Position numbers and translations under genes: made by a program
Shown here: positions 58,487 through 64,000 of the stretch, piece by piece
Position numbering within the stretch: position 1 is the first letter of the stretch
Layout of the letters: the number at the start of each line of letters is the position of its first letter
NCBI RefSeq assembly: GCF_020080835.1
Contig: NC_058160.1
Span: 27,329,152 to 27,393,151, forward strand
Source of the DNA: Cotesia glomerata
Lineage: Eukaryota > Arthropoda > Insecta > Hymenoptera > Braconidae
Length of the DNA stretch: 64,000 nucleotides
Direction: 5' to 3'
Notes under the pieces: generated by a model
The model's input: the letters and a program-made list of their open reading frames with translations, nothing else
Databases searched by the model: none
What the model was told of the DNA's origin: nothing

Positions 58487-61131
58487 TTATAAATCGTAAT
58501 CACTGATCATATTAAAATTGAATTGAGAATCAGCCAATTTAAATGCCAAAAATCCTCCAAAACTTGGATATCCTTTATAATATAATCCTAAGCCTCCCAA
58601 AGGCATATCAGATATCAGATTTTGTGAATCAAAAAATGGAAGTACAGGTATATTTTTAAATTTATGTGAATGTATTCCTACGGTCAAATCGACATAATTT
58701 CTACCCGATTGACTTAGCTCTTCATTTTGCCAAGATAGTTCTGCTGAATTATGAAAATCTTCCAGTGGTATGTTTTCTCTATAAAAAAAAAAAAAAAAAA
58801 AAAAAAAAACAATTAAAAATAATTTTTTAAAATATTTCTTCACAAAATTAATTACCGTTCTTCATCGTAAAGAGTTTTTGGATAATACCAGTGATGATTA
58901 TTAGACGGTTCTTGACTGTAAGAATTATACATTGCTGTTCCTCTCACCGCTAAACTAATGTGATTATCTTTGAGCAGTTGAAATTTTACACCTGAAAAAT
59001 GTAAAATTCAAGTTCACTGACATTCGATAATTTTTTTATTTTTTCTTTAAAATTAAACCAGGTCTAGAAAGTTATTTTTTTTTTTTAAATTGCATTTATA
59101 ATTTTTTAGAGCTTCTAAAGATAAAAATTTTAGAACACATTTTTTTGGTATAATTTATTAATTACAAAATTTATTATTTCAATATAAATTTACTTAAAAA
59201 TAAAATTATTCTTTTTGACAATAAAATTACCTGTTAAAAGATCTCCAATTTGCAATTGAATGTCATCTAGATTGAATGATTTGATGTTGTAATCAAGAGT
59301 TACAATATCAGGAATTTCTTTGAGTGGGTAATCATCAGCAGATTTCCATTCTTTAGTTTTCGAATCAATAGTGCCGTTTTTTATTTGACTTTTTTGAATT
59401 TCTATTCTTATAACATTATCTTTGAGAGCAAACCGGATACCAGTTATAACTCTATAAAATTTATGAAAAACAGTTTCAAATAAAACGCAGTTTTTAATCT
59501 AATCATTACGAAGATAAGAATGTACTAATTAATAAAAAAACATTTTTTATTACTCATTTTTGATAGTGTTGGTGCATAGCGGTCTTAAGCTTAATTTACG
59601 GATACTAAGTTTGGGATCCGATTGTTTATCGCAAAAACAAGATGAACTGAGAGAAGGTACATTGTATAAATAAAAACATTTTGATGGCCAAGAAGAATAA
59701 TTAGTGCCTAAAATTTCTTTATTTTCAGGGAAATTCAAACAATCTTTATATAATCTTGAGTTAGTATTGAAAACCTGTAATTTAAAAAATTTTTTTTTTT
59801 TTGTTATTTAACGAAATTGAAAATTTTAATTCGTTTTTATGTTAATTATTTTATTTAAAGACTTACGTCAGGACATTTCATAGTGTAAACAGTTAAACCA
59901 TCGAAATTTGAGTGTACGGAGTAACGATTGCATTCAAATTCTTGGGAATTTCCATCATTCAATTCAAACTCCTCATCATTACTTTCAAAATTTCTCAAAG
60001 TATTTGAGACGTAATTTTTAACACGGATATAATTTTTACCTTCTTTCCAGTTCGGGTCACAATTTACGAATAATTGATGTTCAAATTCAAGTATACTTAG
60101 TATTTGAAGCGCCGACATTGACACGTTGTCAATTAATTCTTGATACTGTTTTAAGTATTTATGTTCCCGATTTTTGAGTTCATCTGAAAATTTTTAATTA
60201 AATATAAATAAAATAGTAGTAAAAATTTTTTAAAAAATCCGTACCTCCGTCAAGTTTCAAGCGAGCGAATGCGTGGCCGAGTATAAGCAAAGTGTATCCT
60301 TTAATGATACCAATTAAAGTTTTTTTGTATAAATTAAATATTTTTCCACTTATTGGTCCACTTCCGCAACCTTTCCCAACATTTACCTTTAAAAAATACT
60401 TGTATTTTATTTACTATATTTTATATATTATTCATTTACTTTTGATAAATTTTAAATGATATTTTTAGTATTTTAATATTTTTGATATTAATTTTTATTA
60501 TGGGTGATTAAAAATAAACGAGAAAATTACTTACATTGTGTTCCAATTCTTTTAAATATAAATGAAATATACTTGCGTTTTTAGGATCTTGTAAGTTAAA
60601 GACATTATCATGCAAAAATTCCAAATTGCTTTTGAACGTAACATTATAGATCGTAGTATTCAAAAAATAGTCAATCGTCTGTTGGGCATAGCCGTCAAAA
60701 TCTCCCAAGTAATTAAAAAATTTATACTCGAATAAATACTCTACAGACTTTAAAATTCCCAAAAAGTTCTTTACTTGATCGTTGAGGTAATTATCTAAAG
60801 CTAGTTCATATCCGAATTTCCCTTTCGAACTATCAGAAAGCCACTCGAACCCTTCATAAATGTAATCGAATAATTGAAGGGCAGTCTTTTTGATAGTCGA
60901 ATTTTGGCGATCAAGGTAGTTTATGTCGGTTAATTCATCGAAAACAACTCCCAAATGTTTCGCAAATTTCTTTAACGTGATGCCTTCCAAAGATGAATTG
61001 ATCAAATTTTGTTTGAACAATCCTTTTTTTAATAAAATGTCTCCACGATTTATCGTGCATTCTAATTTTGGTAAATTTAAATTAATAATAATGAAAATAA
61101 AATTGAGTGGAATAAAATACTTTAGATTCAT
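58487..61131 (-). CDS. Unrecognised secreted protein, tandem copy 3 (intact)
   Basis: Paralogue of 45738-48486 with the same seven-exon structure: 61131-60535, 60386-60245, 60183-59867, 59774-59554, 59451-59231, 58991-58856, 58778-58487; phases chain to 641 aa. Signal peptide MNLKYFIPLNFIFIIINLNL then PKLEC. Relative to copy 1 it lacks two residues in exon 1 (FGYE-LALDN), gains one at the end (FNMISDYDL) and carries scattered substitutions. The N-terminal third differs at roughly one residue in ten by eye. Cysteines and most sequons are kept, and all splice sites are canonical. TTTATT (AATAAA on minus) lies about 30 bp past the stop, as in copy 1. Function unknown; see copy 1. Confidence 0.82.
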
Positions 61132-61868
61132 TTTTTTTTCGTAATTTTTAGAATTTTGTTTTTTAAAATTTTATCAAACTCTCAATTTTACGTCTAATCA
61201 TCTACTAGTTCGTAATGACGGAGAGATATTGAATATATGTCACCGATAATTTTAATTGCTTTTCACTACCAACTTGTTTTTGTCCACGGAAATTTAGTAT
61301 CAGTTCTTTAGGATAATTACAAAAACAATTAATAATATATCAGAAATTTTTGTTATCAATTTTAGTTTAAGATTTTATACTAAAGAAGTTAACAAATGAC
61401 GTTAAAGTAATTTGAGTTATTTTTTAAAATTATTTGAGTAAAGTATATTTATTGAAAAATTTTTCTTTGCTTATTAATTAACCGCATAAAAAATTATTTT
61501 ATAAAATTAACTATAAAAAAATATTTATGTTTATAGTTTAATTGATTTAATTAAATGCTTTCAGTTTGATTGAAAATTTAATTAATAAATAACAAAAATA
61601 CTAAAATATTTACTATAAAATCTTCCAACTTCCTAAATTTATATATAAAAAATATACTAAATAAATTATTTAATAACTCAACAATATTTTAGATAATTTA
61701 AAAAATTTTTTCCGTCATCGAAAAAAATATATTCTCCGAATCTCTCAGGATAACATAATTTAAAAAATATATAAAATATCGTAATGGAACTTTCTGCACT
61801 CATAGTAAAAAAATTTGACCGCCGATAACAATCCACTGTCAATAAACAGTATAATTAATTATTATTCA

Positions 61869-62549
61869 CTAGCAACCTCGCAGTCACGATGTGAACTATA
61901 AATAGATAAGATTTTGCTTTATTGAATAATGATTTTAGTTAAATTGCACGGTATTTTCTTAACTATTGACGTTTTTAAAGATATAAGCTCATCCCGATGT
62001 TACACTCATCAAGAGCTTTTATTTGAGTACCCACACGAATTTTGATATATTTTTCATATATACATAGATGTAATATATATAAATATAGTAAATATATGAA
62101 AAATTGATGTGGGTACTCAAATGAAAGGTCTCAATGAGTGTAATGTGAGGGTGAGCTTATATCTTTAAAAATATCATTAAATGACAAGATATCTGTTAAA
62201 TTGCACTGTACTTTCTTAATTATTGACGTTTTTAAAGATATAAGCTCATCCCAAAGTTCCACTCATCAAGAGATTTTATTTGAGTACCCACATGCATTTT
62301 GATATATTTTTCATATATTCATGTATATAAATATATAAAATATATGAAAATTTGATGTGGGTACTCAAATGAAAGGTCTTGATGAGTGTAACATCGGGAT
62401 GAGCTTATCTTATATCTTTAAAAATATCAATAGTTCACAAGATATAAGGTCATTTCTTAATTATGTCTTTTGAGAAAAAGCAAAAAAACTGATTTTATGA
62501 TAAGACTATCCTGGAAACGAAATTTTTCTTATTCTCTTCATAATGTAGA
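61869..62549 (-). mobile_element. Helitron copy H8 (minus), upstream of gene copy 3
   Basis: Same insertion as H5 and H6: CTAG at 61869, GCAGTCACGATGTGAAC hairpin side, two hairpin units, and TC-TACATTATGAAGAGAATA at 62549. Confidence 0.78.
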
Positions 62550-62755
62550 TAATTCATAAACATAAATATGAATTTAATTCACTGCAAAATCAATTCATAA
62601 CAATTAAAGTTTGTAAGCCCGATAAATATGCAAATAGGATTAATATAAAATTAATACCTAATGAAAGTCAATCGATTACCAAAGCTAGAGTGAGCTGTAA
62701 GATCTTTCGGCATAACTTAAGCTTCGGCTGGGTGAAATAATAGATTCATGAAAAT

Positions 62756-63593
62756 GTAAATAGTTAAATAGAAAGTACAGTATAATTTAACATAATTAAG
62801 AAATGACCGTGTACACGAAAATAAGAAAACTTGAAAAATTAAAGTATATAATGCGACGTAGCGCTTCGTGATGATAACTGGAAAAATGACAGTTTCAGAT
62901 TGTAATTATTACAGATTCTATAAGAATTATATTGTAGAATGTAATATTTACATTAAAAGCTCTGAAAATTAAAGTCAAAAATTGAATTTAGAAAAATGTT
63001 ATTTCAAACTGTAATTTTTGTAGTTTTGATTATGACGGGAGCGATTTTACATTTTATACTGTAATTATTCGTGTTTTATTTTTTCCGTGTATCTTGTGAA
63101 TTATTAACATTTTTAAAGATATACATTATATATATAAATATACGAAAAATATATCAAAATGCATGTGGGTACTCAAATGAAAGCTCTTGATGAGTGTAAC
63201 ATCGGGATGAGCTTATATTATTAAAAACGTCAATATCTAAGAAATGACATTGAATCTTGTCATCTAATGATATTTTGAAAGATATAAGCTCTCCCTCACA
63301 TTACACTCATTGAGACCTTTCATTTAAGTACCCACATCTATTTTTCATATATTTTATATATTTATATATATTACATATATGTATGTATGAAAAATATTTA
63401 AAAAATGCATGTGGGTACTCAAATGAAAGCTCTTGATGAGTGAAACATCGGGATGAGCTTATATCTTTAAAAACGTCAATATTTACGAAAGTACAGTGCA
63501 ATTTAACTAAAATCATTATTTAATAAAGCGAAAATTTTATTTATTTATAGTTCTCAAGTCACGGCAGCCATATAGTGACTACAAGGTTGCTAG
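62756..63593 (+). mobile_element. Helitron copy H9 (fragmented by an insertion)
   Basis: The left part (to about 62800) is split from the right (from about 63085) by about 290 bp starting TGTACACGAAAATAA and ending TTATTTTTTCCGTGTA. The right part has two hairpin units and ends ATATAGTGACTACAAGGTTG-CTAG|T. Confidence 0.65.
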
Positions 63594-64000
63594 TTTTTTT
63601 TAATTATAAAAAAATTGGTATTTAATAATTTTTATCGTGGCAATTTATAAAATTTCTGCAATAAAAAATAAAAAATTAAAAAATAAAAAATAAAAAATAA
63701 AAGGAAATAATCGAATAGCGTGTAATTAAAAGTTTAGCTTTTAATTCGCGAACGAGCAAACAAAATATAAATAAATACCGAGTTTTTAAAAAAGCTGAGT
63801 ACAAGTAATTGTGATTCGAGATTTACTCTCAATGTAAATAATTAAAGCCGGATGTTTTACCTTAAAATGAAAAACATTTGAAACACAGCCAGCAAAGTAG
63901 TCCAGAGAGATTAAACAAAAAAAGTAAATAAACTACCGACATATCGGGTATCGAGCAGCGCGATCACGTCAATAGAAGCTAAAAGCGATACATGATTTTT
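63594..64000. other. Right edge, no feature seen
   Basis: AT-rich with a run of AAAAAT-type words (63661-63705), then about 300 bp of more mixed sequence. No supported open frame or repeat match within the window. Confidence 0.4.

Overview
This is an AT-rich, intron-bearing, repeat-dense animal nuclear sequence from an insect, most likely a braconid parasitoid wasp. Two things point there. The conserved genes have insect-type structure with small introns. A single-exon tyrosine-phosphatase gene near 28.5-29.3 kb has the organisation I associate with polydnavirus (bracovirus) PTPs carried by microgastrine braconids. Species cannot be fixed from the sequence alone.

Layout. 1-1.7 kb: last three exons of a class I phosphatidylinositol transfer protein (vib/PITPN), + strand, entering from the left edge. 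1.7-6.8 kb: intergenic, AT-rich, with repeats. 6.8-9.1 kb: short-chain acyl-CoA dehydrogenase (ACADS), - strand. 10.9-14.9 kb: myosin chaperone unc-45, + strand. 15.1-19.2 kb: CDC7 kinase, - strand, convergent with unc-45; a tandem duplication of about 560 bp covers both 3' ends. 19.5-22.7 kb: B3GALT6, + strand, divergent from CDC7 across about 330 bp. 23.9-26.0 kb: ING4/5-type PHD-finger protein, - strand. 26.4-31.1 kb: an insertion-rich block in which two inverted copies of a TTAA-flanked element bracket a degenerate, truncated bracovirus-type PTP. 32.6-44.6 kb: rictor (TORC2), + strand, 9 coding exons with repeat-filled introns. 44.9-62.7 kb: three tandem copies of an unrecognised secreted-protein gene, all - strand. 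Copies 1 and 3 are intact (7 exons, 642 and 641 aa). Copy 2 is a pseudogene. 62.7-64 kb: repeat fragments, no gene seen.

Mobile DNA makes up much of the non-coding sequence. The dominant family begins TC-TATATTATTAAG and ends in a perfect hairpin followed by CTAG, inserted between A and T. These are the hallmarks of non-autonomous Helitrons. Copies sit in introns of unc-45, B3GALT6 and rictor and flank the secreted-gene copies, with their 3' ends facing the genes. Other elements are a tRNA-derived SINE with a 16-bp target duplication in copy 2, several TIR elements (MITEs), long foldbacks, and nested insertions.

The conserved genes are ordinary housekeeping loci (lipid transfer, fatty-acid oxidation, myosin folding, replication licensing, proteoglycan linker synthesis, chromatin reading, TORC2 signalling) and do not form a pathway. 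The interesting parts are the lineage-specific secreted gene array, the decayed PTP locus, and the duplicated CDC7 terminal exon. All exon boundaries were worked out by hand from reading frame, splice motifs and remembered family alignments; none was checked by a search.
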